This document shows, one piece after another, positions 63,795-64,000 of a stretch of 64,000 nucleotides of DNA. The position numbers and the translations under genes were made by a program. The notes below the pieces were generated by a model. The model did not search any database, was not told where the DNA came from, and saw only the letters and a program-made list of their open reading frames with translations. The stretch is from Spongiibacter pelagi (lineage in GTDB: Bacteria > Pseudomonadota > Gammaproteobacteria > Pseudomonadales > Spongiibacteraceae): assembly GCF_014705705.1 (NCBI RefSeq), contig NZ_JACXLD010000002.1, forward strand, positions 62,001 through 126,000. Direction: 5' to 3'. Within the stretch, counting starts at the first letter, position 1. The number at the start of each line of letters is the position of its first letter.

Positions 63795-64000
63795 ATGCCG
63801 CGATTAGTGGTATTGCCGCATCAGGAATTGTGCCCGGACGGTGAGCTGATTGAAGCGCCAACGGGTGAGACTATTTGTGATGTGTTATTGGCCAATGGCA
63901 TTGAGCTAGAGCATGCCTGCGAGAAATCCTGTGCCTGTACCACCTGTCATGTGGTGGTACGTGAGGGTTTTGATTCGCTCAATGAGGCGGATGAGCTGGA
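63795..64000 (+). CDS. fdx: ISC-type 2Fe-2S ferredoxin, 3' end missing
   Basis: The first 68 codons of the ISC ferredoxin, cut by the window edge. MPRLVVLPHQELCPDGELIE is the N-terminus, and the cluster ligands CEKSCACTTCHVVV are present (three of the four cysteines). AAAGGAG lies 7 bp before the ATG. It supplies electrons for cluster assembly as the last gene of the operon seen here. Confidence 0.95.
   Translation, partial: MPRLVVLPHQELCPDGELIEAPTGETICDVLLANGIELEHACEKSCACTTCHVVVREGFDSLNEADEL

Overview
The window is a chromosomal segment of an aerobic, probably marine gammaproteobacterium. The gene order map-glnD-dapC / rpsB-tsf-pyrH-frr-uppS-cdsA-dxr-rseP-bamA-skp-lpxD-fabZ-lpxA-lpxB-rnhB-dnaE-accA-tilS and iscRSUA-hscBA-fdx is the one known from Pseudomonas and its relatives. 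FabV as enoyl reductase, a wax-ester synthase, many acyl-CoA and steroid-type catabolic enzymes and an ANR-type site before hemN suggest the Cellvibrionales (Spongiibacteraceae or Zhongshania-like). That placement is an inference from gene content, not from a marker comparison.

Left part (1-20 kb) is accessory and catabolic. It holds hemN, a small secreted protein, a 600-aa acyl-CoA dehydrogenase divergent from a crotonase-fold protein, a DUF2061 membrane peptide behind a Fur-box-like site, and a cluster resembling the igr steroid side-chain module of actinobacteria: an SCP2-thiolase/Ltp2-like protein, a DUF35 zinc-ribbon partner, a tandem pair of acyl-CoA dehydrogenases, a crotonase, an SDR, a hot-dog thioesterase and, further on, a ketosteroid-dehydrogenase-like flavoprotein. 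Between the thioesterase and the flavoprotein sits a tightly coupled four-gene operon, DUF3348 - DUF802 - OmpA/MotB-like - DUF2894 (13.4-17.7 kb). It looks like an ion-driven membrane motor with a long cytoplasmic coiled-coil tail, similar in plan to Zorya ZorA/ZorB, and its function is unknown to me. It is the best candidate for an undescribed system.

Middle part (19-31 kb): fabV; a 62-aa protein flanked by a 17-bp perfect terminator; a MoxR-type AAA ATPase just downstream of an unusual fusion of a PCMT-like methyltransferase with a PilB/GspE-type secretion ATPase; a transglutaminase-like lipoprotein; a small secreted peptide with a TonB-box-like motif (a second such protein lies at 10.3 kb); yaeQ; a PLDc_N peptide; dapD; yffB; a wax-ester synthase/DGAT; and nth with a non-canonical cysteine loop.

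Right part (31-64 kb) is core housekeeping: lysine and nitrogen control (dapC, glnD), methionine aminopeptidase, the translation and envelope operon from rpsB to tilS, trmJ, a higBA toxin-antitoxin pair inserted on the opposite strand between trmJ and iscR, and the complete ISC iron-sulfur operon behind two abutting IscR-like sites. Ferredoxin fdx is cut off by the window edge. No rRNA, tRNA, CRISPR array, insertion sequence or prophage was seen.
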